64,000 bases of DNA from Astrocystis sublimbata (taxonomy: Eukaryota > Ascomycota > Sordariomycetes > Xylariales > Xylariaceae). The stretch is taken from contig JAJNNY010000034.1 in assembly GCA_022453515.1 (NCBI GenBank), positions 310,001 to 374,000 of the forward strand. Direction: 5' to 3'. A program made the position numbers and the translations under genes. Every line of letters starts with the position of its first letter. The first letter of the stretch is position 1. The notes beneath the pieces were generated by a model. It was not told where the DNA came from. It worked only from the letters and a program-made list of their open reading frames with translations, and did no database searches. Shown piece by piece: positions 23,344-35,803 of this stretch.

Positions 23344-24627
23344 ATGTCAACTAACATCAGCAAGTTGAGCTTCTTCGACAAGCTTGACCTCACGTACACC
23401 ACTACGCACGGTCAACCACTCCAGGCAACAGTGTTGAAGCCAAAGAGACTATGCATTCGTTCTTCTGCATCTCTTCATCCCGTCCTTGTGCATTGGCATG
23501 GCGGCGGTTTCATCGTCGGCCACCGCTTGTATGAGCCATGGTGGCCAAAGTGGCAAGTCCCCCTTCGCGCCAAACGATCCACGTGGATTAAATCAATGTT
23601 GATATTAGGGTTTTTTCAATCATTATGAGATGCTAACTGATGCCAAAAGGACAATCGAGCTTGCGCTCTCTCACAACGCCATCATCATCAGCCCCGATTA
23701 TCGCCTCCTCCCTGAGGCGACGGGGTCCGAGATCCTACAGGATGTGCAGCAGTTCTGGCGCTGGCTACGCAATGACCTACCCTCACTCTCCAGGTCATGG
23801 CGAGTACGGCCCGATCTTGCCAATGTCGCGGTAGGTCTCTGTACTCCTTGAGCTATCTTACAAGAGATAATTATTCGCTGCTCACGGGCAGGGTGGCTGC
23901 CTCAGGAGAACATGCAGCTTTGGCATTTATTAAGGCAAAAACTGACTCAAACCGTTGCAGAGCTGTGGCGAGAGTGTCGGGGGCTGGATCGCGATCCAAT
24001 CGGCGCTCTTGTTCCCCGAGGAGAGCCGGATCCGGGCCATCATCTCCTCGTCGGCGCCCATCCACGCCAACATCCCACACTTCACAATCCCCGGCCCGCG
24101 GAAGATCATGGGCACGCAGGCGCCGCCGTCGCGAGAGGCCGAGAACATCATACGGGCCTATATAAAAGCCATCAAGCCCGGCACCGTCAGGGAGGGCAGC
24201 GACCCAGCCGAGATGTGGGAGCTCCTCATGTGCATCATGCAGCAGGCTTGGCTGCCTAGGCTGATGCGGGCGCGGACGGATGGGCGTCTGGACGTCATGA
24301 AGAACCTCGACGACGTCAGCGGCACCCCGCCGCCGATGTGGATCATACACGGGTTGCAGGACTCTTTTGTAAGCAATTACTCAGCATCTCTCTCCGGATG
24401 TTCAATCATTGCTTGACAGTATTGGTTGCTAACATGGAGTTTGTCGTCAATACTAGGCCCCTCCCATTTGCTCAACCGAATTTGCGAAAAAGGTGGCCGA
24501 GGAGCATCCGGACATCCCCCTATTGCTTACTCTGCAGCCCGGCGATCACATGTTTGATGCACACGTGTCTTTGGATAAGGATTGGGTGCGGGATGGCTGC
24601 CGCTTCCTGTCGAAATACTGGCCTTGA
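23344..24627 (+). CDS. Alpha/beta-hydrolase (abhydrolase-3 family), candidate polyketide-release enzyme
   Basis: This is a serine hydrolase of the lipase/esterase type. Four exons: 23344-23552, 23650-23830, 23961-24368, 24457-24627. They total 969 nt (322 aa). The oxyanion motif is HGGGF (near residue 53), the nucleophile is GESVGG, the acid is in IHGLQDSF, and the His is in PGDHMFD. All catalytic parts are present. The first intron starts with GCAAGT, so it is a GC-AG intron: no GT donor restores the frame, while this one gives the usual WPKWTIELALSHNAII-type junction. The PKS lacks a thioesterase, and stand-alone hydrolases of this kind release the chain in several fungal highly reducing PKS pathways. 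Its place in the cluster makes that the best guess, but tailoring (ester hydrolysis or esterification) is also possible. Confidence 0.92.
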
Positions 24628-25128
24628 AGATACTATTGCACTGCACCTTGTTTCCTAACACGTGATTATTGAGGTATAACATTCGAAAAACAATCTATTT
24701 TTCGCTTTAAGATGTTCCATCTCTGGTGCATTATGATTAGTCTGCATAATAATGACATAAGTCGGTTTGGTGGCAGGAGAGTGCTATAAATCAAAGTTTT
24801 ATATATGGTAAGACTGCCATCTGTAGTATCTATCTGTCAAGGAGCGTGGCTTAAAAATTCTTCGGTAGAAATCTAATCAGAGCGAAACGAAGTGAAAGTT
24901 GGAAGTATACAACAAGGAAAGAAAGGACGGGTGTTCATGCTGTCGAAATGAGTGTGGTACTCTTTATAACACAAAGAAGAGAACATCAGTATACCAAGTC
25001 CGCATATGTCCCGTTTCATATCCTACATATTCCCACACATTCCTACATATAGCGTGAAGAGCCTTGGGGCCGCACCGGCGCCGGCACCGTCGCCGTCTTT
25101 AATCAATCCAAGACTCATAAAAATGACT
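24628..25128. other. Convergent intergenic region
   Basis: I see no gene between the 3' ends of the hydrolase and MFS genes. Confidence 0.55.
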
Positions 25129-27021
25129 TCATTTGGGCTGCGGCATATCCGGAACATCTTCCTCGACCACTGTCCGGTCCGACCCACTGGTCTGGGGACG
25201 GGTCTTTTTACCCTCAGCCGTAGTCAGGGGTTGCAATTCCTTGGCAGGAGGGTTTGCCGCCTTTTGAAGTAGCTGCTGCAGAATATCGGCGGCCTGGGCT
25301 GCGTACTTGCCCTTGCGGCGGATGCGCGGTCCGTATATGTAGAAGAGGAAGGGAAACGGCAGACAGACGAGACCGAGGAAGGCTGCAACCGAACTGGACC
25401 AGTGGATTCCGAGGTTGTTCAATAATGGGGTTGTGAAAAGCGGGAACACGGCGCCGAATATGGAGCGCAAGACTGTGTTGCCAGCGAAGACGGAGGCCGC
25501 GAACACAACGTAGGTATCGATCAGGTAGTTGGTCAGACTCAGGAACAAGATCACCAGCCCGTAAGAGAATATGGCAATCCCGATGATCGGCACGATCCAG
25601 TGTATGCCGGCGCCGTTTGTCCATGCGAATATGAAGAGACCCGCAGGGAAGATAACCGAGGCCGGAAGCGCGATCTTGAGTCGTACCTCTGGCGGAGGAA
25701 AGCCGCCGTGCTTGGCCGCGATGCGCACGTAGTACTTGTTGTTGTATATGCTGTGGAAAACTCCAATGAGCATGCCCACAGTGACCCCCAGAAAAGCGAG
25801 TTCGCTTTGGTCTCCGGACCAATGGTGTTGTGTCTGAAAGATGGAAGGCAGCAGCGGAAACAACATATACCTGAATGAGGTCAGTATATCACATTTACCC
25901 CCACGTAAGCCATCGGAGATCTCACAATATCCCATATATAATGGACATCACTATAGAGATGATCAGAACCATTGGTTCGCGGAAGAGCAGGACCCAGGGC
26001 CGAGAGAAAGTGATATTCAACTGTTCTGTTAACTTTTTCTTGCCGCCTAGTTCAGTCTTCGCTATGTAAATCTTTCCAGTCATCTTAGATAACTTTGCAG
26101 CACGTCGTGAGAGCAGTTTTTGTGCGTGCGTCTCGGGTACGAATAGCAGGTTCAGAATAGAAATGGCACCTGTGAAGAGGGCGAAGAATCCATGAACCCA
26201 TCGCCATCCTGCAGCTTCTCCAAGATAACTGCCGACAATGGGGCCTATCAGATCTCAATCAGTATCAAGTGCATATGCGAAGTCAAATGGTAGCGCTCTG
26301 ACCTATTGAAGGTCCCAATAAAGGCGCGGCTAGAAAGATGGCAAGCATCATGCCCCTCTCGTTTGCATCGAACATGTCAGCAATGGTCGCGCCCGCGTTC
26401 GTCAAGCATGACGATCCAAACACCCCGGCGAAGAAGCGCAAGACGGTCAAGGTCGCAAAGCTGTTGGAGGCGACGGCCACCGCGTTGAACAGGGTCAACA
26501 AGCCGTACGAGCTAAAGAACGGTATACGCCTGCCGAACTGTTCTGATCGTCATGTGCATCATTAGTTGACTTATACCGCATGTATAGACGAACGCCAAGG
26601 AGCACCCACCGCTCAACGGAGCCCATATGAAGGGCCCGACAGCGAAGCCCAACACGTACGCCGAGACGCCCAGGATGGAGAGGTTGGCAGATATGCCGAA
26701 CTCGGCGTTTATATCGGCGACGACACCGGAGTAGGCAGAACTGATGAAGGTGACGGCTAGCGTCGCGAAGCCCACGAGGAACGTGCATGTGTACTTCTTC
26801 CATTGAGGAAGCAGCAGAGGGTTGTGCGGATCGTCATCCAGGAAGTCGACGACGTATGGTGCCGCAACCGTGCCGGCGCCGAGGTACCTAAAATTGAGCA
26901 CACGGTCTGTGACGCCCGCTGAATCGGTGAGGAGCTTGAAGTGCGAGACGCGGTCTCGTTCGACGATGTCGTTCTGCATATCTGTAGTGTCCGGACCTCT
27001 GGATGGTGGAAGCGGTTGCAT
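25129..27021 (-). CDS. Major facilitator superfamily transporter (DHA1-type)
   Basis: This is a 12-helix proton-coupled drug/metabolite exporter of the plasma membrane. Four exons: 27021-26610, 26542-26303, 26244-25926, 25870-25129. They total 1,713 nt (570 aa). The exon 1/2 junction restores the loop motif FGRRIPFF that follows transmembrane helix 2 in this family; the usual preceding segment WAPLSE is split by the intron. A conserved LGPSIGPIVGSYLG segment crosses the exon 2/3 junction. The C-terminus is a charged cytoplasmic tail of about 60 residues. Its likely job is export of, or self-protection against, the polyketide. It is divergent from the unknown 515-residue protein gene. A run of 13 G at 27119-27131 lies just upstream of the start codon. 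Confidence 0.92.
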
Positions 27022-27787
27022 ATGCACCTTGAGGCGGGAGTGATTGAGCGGTGTGAACGTGGAGGGTGCAGAGGGAGAGGTGAAATGTAACCTGGTTGCT
27101 GCACGCTTTCGCAACAAAGGGGGGGGGGGGGCTCAGGCTATAGGGATCAGGCTCTTTTCAGACAGCGCTACATTTGTACAGTATGCGGTGGACAGCAGTG
27201 CATTTCGCATACCCCGGGCCATTCACTGGCCAACAGGGGAATTATATGTGCACTTCTCCACCCTGCCACTCAGCCATTGGTAGACGTTTATAAGACTTTA
27301 TTTTTACAAATCTAAAGCAGGAACTTGATTCTCATCCTTGTTTCTCACTGGATGTGAAACTTACATGGTGCCCAAAAACAACGGTCCTCAATGCGGACCG
27401 CTGCATGTAAGAGATGCATGTAAGATCGAAGGATTATACGAAAGATGATATGTAAACATGCTATCAATTGGGTGGCAAATCTAGAAACGGCCAATTGTTG
27501 CAACCGCTACTTCGATGAAGCTATCAGGAGTCTAACGATTGAAATTAATAGAGACTTACAGCGTGTTCGGATTCTGCCCTGGTTGACGATGGCGATATTC
27601 GGTCGTGCTCTTTCAGGCTTCTAGGCTACAGCCACTAATTATCCTCTTTGAGCTAGATTGGAGAATTCACTCCTCGAGTCTTTCGCCTTGACATTTAAGA
27701 CTGGGAGACAGTCCTCAAGGGCCAAGTCTGAGGTTCAATAGTATAGTACTATTTGCCAAGCAACAGTATCTGTCGTCGCATTGAGAA
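27022..27787. promoter_or_regulatory. Divergent promoter region, MFS / unknown protein
   Basis: These 766 bp lie between divergent genes. They include a G13 run at 27119-27131, whose length is uncertain in any assembly. No full copy of the cluster motif was found, and no gene is seen. Confidence 0.5.
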
Positions 27788-29462
27788 ATGGATGATCCAG
27801 TGTCAAATCTGGAGACCGCGGAATCTAAAGACGTTGTCGATGCTATTGGGTTCTTCTTGAGGAACAATGGTGCTACCCTTGCCGGACCGACTACTATCCG
27901 ACTTGCCCATAGAGAAAATGACGGAATGCTGTTGCAGCCGAGGATGGTTTTGGAAGCCGATCTCAGGTGAGTCATCTCTCGGGACATTACCCAAGTACTC
28001 AGCCCCCTGACTAAACATTGGATTACATTAGATATGACAACGACCTGCCTGCGAATCCTGTGGGAGGATATTTGAGTCTTGAATCAAACGACGGCAATGC
28101 TCTGGGTAGCCTGGCGCATTCCGGAGATATCATCCCGACTTTCGATCACACAAACCATGCAACTTTCATGGACACAATCGGCACTGGCCATGACTTTCGC
28201 TATGGTCATGATTTTCGCCAGTCCTGGTCCGCACTTTCTCAGGATATTGGGGCCTTCGATGTTATTCAACGCAGAGCCAGTGAGTCTAGTCCGTGGAACA
28301 TCGGCAACGACGCGGACATGGAAATGAACGACTTGTTTGATTCAGCATCACCGATATCAGTTTCAACAGCATTTGTGACGGGAGGAGAAGAAAGGAATAT
28401 GATGAGCGTCTTTCCAGGATTAGAGAGCACCACAAACCAAAGGGTATTTGGAAGTGCCAATATATCCGATTTAAGCTCGGCTGGTTCATTCACCAATTCG
28501 CTTATGCTTTCAGATACTTCCTCGCCTGAGTTGATGCACCTCGGTTCACCTTCTAGCACGGTTATTACCACTGCCGCAACAACACCATCGATGTCCGTCA
28601 CTGCCGACTCTCCAAGAATGTCGAGATCACCCAGCATAACTACCCGCGGCCCTAGGGCGACATGTAACAAAGGCCGGAAAATTGCGCTATCAGCCTCACG
28701 AAATGTTATGAGGGAAGACTATCTACAATACCTCAAGACGGAGGTGTCTGGCTGGATATCCAACAGGCAGTGGCTTGTCAGTACCGACGCCCACGCCGAG
28801 CAAGCGCCGACGACAGAGAAGATGCCGACCTATAGCGACCTAGAGTTGGCTTATTCGACCGTCTGCAAGCTGGACACGAGAATATCCATTGACGTCATCC
28901 GTAGTCGACTGGCCTTGATCCGTCTACATCGCGAGTACGTGCGGGCCTGTGACTGTTGGGACGCCGGCGCAGCGAACGGGTCATCGTTGACCGATATTGG
29001 TCGTGGAAAGACATCATTCATCATCGATCACATTCTTAGACGAATCCATCAGGATTGGCAGTCTCTAGATAACGGTGCGCGGGAGGCGCTGCGGGCCAAG
29101 TTTCACAGCCAGAAGCGGTTTGGCAAGAGATGGCTACTCATGATGGAGGCGCTGGGACCGGGCATATTGCTAATATGCTCTCATAAACTTGCGAACATGA
29201 TGTAAGCTGAGAACTCACGTACGCTCCTCTCCCATTGCACATCTAACTAACTTCTCTTCACAGAAGAAATAGCGCCGTGACAATACAGATGCTGGAAGAG
29301 GTTGCTCAGAGGGTGCGGCGCTCCCAGTGTGGAGCAGCACGAGTCTTAGAGGTCTTGAAGCCTGTTGCAGACTCCATGTTTAGTGGCGAGATCGTTGACG
29401 CGAATGAATTCGACACCATAGTACGCGAACTAGAAAGCATAAGCGAGAACTCGCCTAACTAG
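27788..29462 (+). CDS. Unrecognised 515-residue protein, possible cluster regulator
   Basis: Three exons, 27788-27966, 28032-29201 and 29264-29462, total 1,548 nt (515 aa). The splice sites are strong (GTGAGT and GTAAGC donors; CTAAC branch site before the second acceptor). I do not recognise the family. The first 60 residues are compact. About residues 60-245 are rich in Ser, Thr, Asp and Gly with low hydrophobicity, as in activation domains. A basic stretch (GPRATCNKGRK) precedes a predicted helical C-terminal half with many Leu and Arg. There is no Zn2Cys6, bZIP, homeobox or C2H2 motif, no signal peptide and no membrane segment. Its position beside the exporter, its disordered acidic/Ser-rich middle and its helical C-terminus fit a transcriptional regulator or co-activator, but this is inference only. 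The reading frame and splicing are well supported. Confidence 0.8.
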
Positions 29463-31203
29463 GTGTCTTGCCAGAGGTAGGAATTAATGCACCGCATAGC
29501 GAAAGTTCAATTGCAAACTTTATGCCTCAAGTCGGGATAATACACATGCCCAACTTGATTACTACTGAGTGACTAGTCCGGGTATTAACCCTTGTTCTAG
29601 CGCATCCTGTGCGAACCCGCCCCTATCCCCGCGTTTCGCACGCCGTAGGGCTGGTAGACCGGTGTACGGCGATGATCCCTGCTTAATATAGGTAGAATAG
29701 TGAAATACCCCTGGTGAGATGGCATCGAAGGTGCGGACAAAACAAAAGTACCAACCAACCCAACATGGGATCAGTTGCTAGCATCAGACCTTTCGCATTC
29801 GGGTTGTTCGCCTTGGCCACTTTCCATAGACCTGGTTTTTAACTAATCTGTGCATCCAACAGTGGTTAGCTCCCCTGGATCGACTGGGTCAACCACTGCA
29901 CTCAGATGGGTGGGGGCGGTTTCTGGGAAATATGACGGTGTCTGCAGCTTACCGCATCAATAGTCGCTGCGCCGATCTCTTACCAACCTCTGAGTCCCTA
30001 TCCCGTCCCCCCGTATGCATGTAGCATGTAGCATGTAGGGCGTATCTTTCTGGTGTCTCCAGGTCGCGTCCACACGCGTGCAGTGAGACTTATCCGCTTG
30101 ACTCATCGAAAATAGCTCATTTGGGTGGGTGGAGTGGACAAGTCTTGTTGCACCCGCGCGGCGCTCGTCTAGCGGGAATATGATTTCCCCTGTACCTTGC
30201 GCTACAACCTACATGACATCGATAACACAGAATAAGCTGATCTTGGCGCGGCACTCGAGAAAGATCCCGCCGTGACTGTCAGAACTATCGCCGTTTGACC
30301 CCAGAGAGTAACCTTTGCCAGGGGTATTCGGCAGTCAAAGTCTTGGAATTTCGGGATGGTTCCACTTTGCTGGGGAAGTCGGTCATCTTTAGTTTCCTCC
30401 CTATGGGTCGATTCCAGTGCCAAGGAAGATGTCAGATCCAGACTTGCATTCAAAGTGGTCATGTAAACGATGTTTACCATCGCCATCGGCGGCAGCCTAA
30501 TCGAACTGTTTCCTACATTCTTCTGGACCTTCGTGCGTTATCATCAGTGTTACTTCCCCACACCTGTGCCGACCGTGTCTAGCTACTAGATTTTGAAAAT
30601 GTCGCTTGGGTCAGATCTGCTAGGTTCGAGAGCACCAGGATGACCGCCTCCCTATCAGTTTCATTGCACCGCAGGAACCAAACATAACAGACATGCAAGG
30701 ATAATAGCGCTAGAGACATAGGCTATTGCAATACACGGCCGATAAGCGCCGATGCGTTAAATCCTCCAACAAGTGTCTCTTGCACAGTACCATGGGGCCT
30801 GAGGTCAAACGCTCGAAGAAGTTGTCGAAGTCTGGCCGCAAATGTCTTATCCTGTCCCGTGGGACGAGAAATACATGATGGATCCCCACCTATTTACACA
30901 TATTCAGCCCGTCATCTATTTATCGTGTCCCATGCCTGTATGTACTGTGTAAGACAACGAGGACCGGTCTGACTACTCGGTCACGCGAAAGCGTACGTGG
31001 CTTCGGGGAAAACTGTAATTGCAGGGGGTGGGATTGGATCGAGTATGGAGGGCGAAACGCTAAAGTACATGACATTTGTTTCATTGGCTTGAAATTGCTG
31101 AGTTGTCGTACTCCATCACTATGGCGATTACTAATCTTTGTGGCCGGCCTCTAGCCAGCCATTTTAAGACTCCTATTACTCTACTAGCTAAGATGTAACA
31201 AAG
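29463..31203. other. Intergenic region, right flank of the cluster
   Basis: These 1.7 kb contain no supported gene. Short frames near 30202-30582 have no family resemblance. I take this as the cluster's right boundary. Confidence 0.5.
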
Positions 31204-34200
31204 CTAAGCATCAGAGTTGACATGTCCAATCTCCCGTATGGTGTACACTTCCGTTGAGGAGGTGCCACCATCTGGCTGCTCGAACCAACCCATGCGGAAC
31301 CGGCGCCCCTGCAAAAGAGCCTTGAACTTCCGCTCCGTCATCCACTGCGCGTCAACGGGGAGATGGTTGAATATATCACTGTCGGCGAATAGGCTAGCAG
31401 CGGCAGCGATGCTCCCGGGCGGCTTGGGTACTGCGCGCCGGTAGCCTTGCCGCTCCGACTGGACCGTGATGAAGACGTGCAGCAGCAAGACAGCCGTCAA
31501 GATTCCGAGTAAGATGAAGCTTGAGAGAGGGTGCTGTACCACCCGTTGGGAGACATATTGGTATTCCCCGTCTGCATCAGGTGGCTGTGTGGGAGTCCTC
31601 ATTTCAACAAAGGTAAGATTCTCATTTTCGGTATCGAAACGACGGCGAGCTCCTACGCCTCCGCTGATGCCTTGGGCACGGAGTATTCCATGTTGCTTCT
31701 TTATCGCAGCAGTCACGTCCTCTCGGTGTGCGTCATCTCGAAACCATACCTCGGGCGCACTGTACCGTCCCGTAGCCAGGGCCGCGAAAAACCCGATTTC
31801 TCCTGATTTATACGCACTAGCTGCCGCGGCAAACTGATAGTACCCTGTGTCGTTTACTCGGATCATATATGGCTCTGCACTGGAGTCCTTCGGTCTTGGC
31901 GGGCGGCTATCGCGAATCTCCAGGCCCGGGCCGATGAGCGTTGTCGTGACCATCACCTGCTCGAAGGATTCGTCGCAAATGAGGACGGCTGTGTAGTTGG
32001 TATGCTGAAGGTCGGCACACGCACCCCATGCGTAGGCGGTGATGGGAATTCCGCTGAATATAGGCACCCCTGTTCGGCCGGTGTCGTCGTCGCAGGTCAA
32101 GGGTAGATCACTAAGAGCAATGCCGAAGAGTGGGTTGGAAATCCAGCAAATGGAGGTCTTGCTTGCCGCACAAGTATACTGTGTGCCGTTGAGATTGAAT
32201 TCAAAGTTAGACGTTCCGATAGAAGCCTTGCATGTCAGGACTGGCCTCACAGCTGGGATATCTGCAGTGACAACCACGTCCGCCCCAAGTGTATCGTCAT
32301 TAGCCAGGCTCACACGTGGAAACACAAGGTCTTCGAACGTCCACGCTGGATAGGATAAATTTGTTGTCAAGATAGTTGCTGCTGCGAGGTTTGCTGTGTC
32401 ATAACCGCTGTTGCTAGATGCTATCCATTCATCCTGCCGGATTGTGACATGTCTGCTCAGTTGTATGGTCTCCGCGGAGAAGAGATTGGAAGTGAAAATA
32501 GGCAGGAGGGCACCGAGTAGCACGGTAGACTTGGATCCAATCACAATGCCACAGCGTACCTTGAGAGCAGTGAATAGTGTCCGGAGCCCGATTTGGTCGA
32601 CGAAAGACGTGATGAGGCCGCTAAACGACGATAGTTCCGATCTGAGAGCCACAAATAAGGCCAAGTTTCGAATCTCGAAGTCACACGACCTCATATACAA
32701 ATTTACGATTACGAAGAGGGCCGATGGCAAAAGTGTCCAGGAATAGTGAAGAACACCACCGTCGGGCGCTGCCCCTATTCCGCTATATCTATTCGATATA
32801 TTGTATAGAACGCCGAAAGTGACGATCATACCGAGAAACACGATAGAAGCTGCACCTCGGATGAGTGAGTGCAATGTCCAAGGCTGGTACCAAGTTAGAT
32901 CTGGCTGTGCTGTGTCTGGCTCATCTGATCCTTGAAGCAAAGAGTCAAGATCCGAAAGAAGAGTCGGCGTCCCTTCACCCAATTTACTGATCTGAAATTC
33001 TGGAAACAAAGGATCCGTTGGGCAGTGAACAACGGTGGTATGATAAGCCCCTTTGAGATCTTCTGAGATGCCAGACATGCCCACATGTCCATGGTTGGCC
33101 AAAGCGGACATAAGAAGTCGCGATTTAGACAAGATAGCCGCCAATCCCGCGAGTGTTGTCGGCTCTCGAGGCAGAAACCCATCTTTGGGTGCGGTATGCC
33201 ATAGCATTGGTAGTGTGAGAACCATCAAAAGACCGAAGAGCCCGACTAGTGCCTGGCAGATCGGGGTGCGGACTACGAGCCTCGCGAGAGTTCGGCTCGC
33301 AGTACCAGTGGCTGCGCGCTGGATTGGGCAACGTAAGTTGAGGTGAATGGCCAGGACGTCATGCTGCAGATGATATTGTTTCATTGCCTCTTCCAGGATT
33401 TGGGGAGTCATTAAGCGCGAAAGGCCGGTCTCATTGCTGGGTAAAATCCTCGTGCCGATAGAAAATGGAACGAGGATATCGTTTCCGGTGTGATCTTCTG
33501 GTACGAACATTGTGTCCTGTCCTGATGACTGCACACCCCCCGGTATATACTGCGGAACATCTTGTATGAATACCAATTGTGTTCTGGATAGAAAGTCTAA
33601 CAGTGGTCCCTCAATAGCCCTGCTGGTTGCGCCTTCAACTTGGCGCGTTGATATTGCTCCATTTCTGTATGTTGCAGACGTGGGGGTGATCAGCCATTGC
33701 ATATTGCACATCACTGCGCTGCCTTCGTAACGAGTGCCGTTTGTATCTTCGTCCCTTTTCGAGGAGATTGACAAGGCCATAAAATACGGAGTGATAGGAT
33801 TCCCTTCGATTGTGTCTTCCCAGCCGTAAATCATGAAATACCCGTTGGTGCGGACATCATCGGTCACATTGAAGCTGCTGCTCCAGGAATGGTTCAGTGA
33901 TGTCGATTCCACTTTGTATCGCAGTTCATTATCGGATATTTTGAACATCGCGGGCGGAGAATCGCAAGTAAATGTTGGTGACACTCCATCTATAATGACG
34001 GTGAACTCTGTTATGTTCGCTGTGGTATTGAGTGCCTTCTCAATATCAAATTGTTGAAGCACAAGGCCAGGTGACGTGAAATTCGGGTATTGAAGTCCAA
34101 CGTCTAGGATAGCTTGGTCAGTCCGGTAGGGGCGATAATCCACGAATCCTTCCATTGCTTCATTCGGTAGCTTGTTCGTAATATGATCGATCAAAGAGAC

Positions 34201-34863
34201 TGGTAGATCTAGTTGGAAGGGGATTAACTCGATCGCGAACAGACCGGATGATAGCACGATCTGAACTCGAATAATCATCGAGCCCAAAATACCAACAAGC
34301 ACTAACCAATGCTTATTTTTGAAGGCTGTTCAAATAGCGTTTGGAGACCACATATTGCTATAGTCTAGGAAGATTGTTCGGTGGCCATCATGATCTTGAA
34401 AATCGGGTGCTGCTTCCTTCTCCATGGGGCGAGCAAGAATGATCCAAGGCATATACCTGCTAGCCTGATATTCAACTCTGGACCAGAACACCAAGATCAC
34501 TGTGATAACTAGAGAAGTACTTGTAAGCGATGATATTTTGATAGAAGTCATAGCAAGGGAATATATAGATATACCTGTTGTTGGCCCTAACGTCCATAGA
34601 TAGAGCGAACTCTGTGTAGAATTTGTCAACCCTTTTTGTTGCAGTGATTTAGCGTTAAAGGTCTCCAAAGATATGATGCTAATGATGAACACTAGATTGA
34701 ACGCAGCAATGACCCGTCTTCGAAGATATGCCGGCCGCCATCCATGCGACATTGGTCTTTTGATCGATGGATCCTCGGTGGACGCTGGTCCCTCAGCACG
34801 AAACCCAACCGGGCTGTCCATGCTAGACAATTGTTGTAGCGCGTAATGCTCTGTGAAAAACAT
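31204..34863 (-). pseudogene. DUF3433 multi-pass membrane protein, interrupted by TGA
   Basis: This is a large fungal membrane protein of the DUF3433 type (PF11915), of unknown function. The frame runs 34863 to 31204 and resembles the family throughout: an N-terminal WRPAYLRRRVIAAF membrane start, MPWIILARPM, a long extracellular part, a central RGAASIVFLGM membrane stretch, and a repeat of the same architecture ending with a further membrane helix and a cytoplasmic tail. A TGA at 34330-34332 stops it after 177 codons, but the same frame continues directly with family-like AFKNKHWLVLVGILGSM. The TGA could come from a CGA by one C-to-T change. No intron can remove it. A 66-bp intron at 34509-34574 (GTATAT donor, TAG acceptor) is likely; it is a multiple of three, so the frame is open with or without it. 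The gene is either recently dead, read through, or a sequencing error. Confidence 0.8.
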
Positions 34864-35803
34864 ATAAGGAAGGATTGGCCGATGAGGGCTCGGCTGGCAG
34901 CTTTATAGCATTGGCCGTTTATCCATTGTAAGCTTTTCTAACGCTTCCTTTCTCGGGATACAATCAGTACTATATAAAGATTAATGTTCTTACAATAAAA
35001 TGGTTTACTCTGTCGTGATACCGTTACACTGGTATGAGTCGTTCAGTTCATTTTGGTCGTCATGTTCAGCGTACGAAAAAGTGACACTATGCTTGGCGAT
35101 GGTGATTTGAAACCGCAACCCCCAAACCTTCGCGTCTAGATATCCAGTCGTTCAATCAGTGCGACAACGCCGTCATCATTGGCGAGTACAAACTAGACTA
35201 AGAATAGAAATTGGGCAATCATGATTCGTTATATCTACCAAGTCTCACTCCATAGCCCCAGTGCATCAACGGCCCGCTCCGCATTTCCCCATCGTGACTG
35301 GTGTGCTCAAGCTGGACCCCAATTCGCACAGCCACATATTCACACCCCCATCTATCTCTATGGGCGCAGCGGCGAGTTCCACAGCTTGCACCAAATTTCA
35401 TCTGCCGGTGTCAGGGTACAACAGCTACGTCACCAGCAGTTAGATCAAGACAAATATCAAGATGGGCCGGCCCCCTAATGACTGCACAAAGATACTAGGA
35501 AGATGGCATCAGGAGATGGAGTAGCAATCACAGCAATGACAACTAGTGTAAACAGAACGAGATCGCATTGTGAAATGAGAGTGAGAGCTAAGATACACTG
35601 CTTGGAGCCCAACTCCCTCATACCAACGAGTAGTTTATACAAGAAATTGCAAAGAACACATTTCTAAATCATCAAATCATCAAATCACCCAAATCTCCGC
35701 GCTGCCACACGAGCTTATACAAAGGAAAGTAGTCATGTACAAAATACCAAGAAAAATCAGGCACTGCCCTCGGTCGAGCATCAACCATGCTTCAAACAAG
35801 TAC
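34864..35803. other. Intergenic region
   Basis: There is no supported gene. Overlapping short frames at 35219-35498 show no family resemblance. Confidence 0.5.

Noticed and set aside
35219..35498. Short overlapping frames on both strands near the DUF3433 gene
   Set aside because: They have no family match, no supporting splice sites and no good start context.
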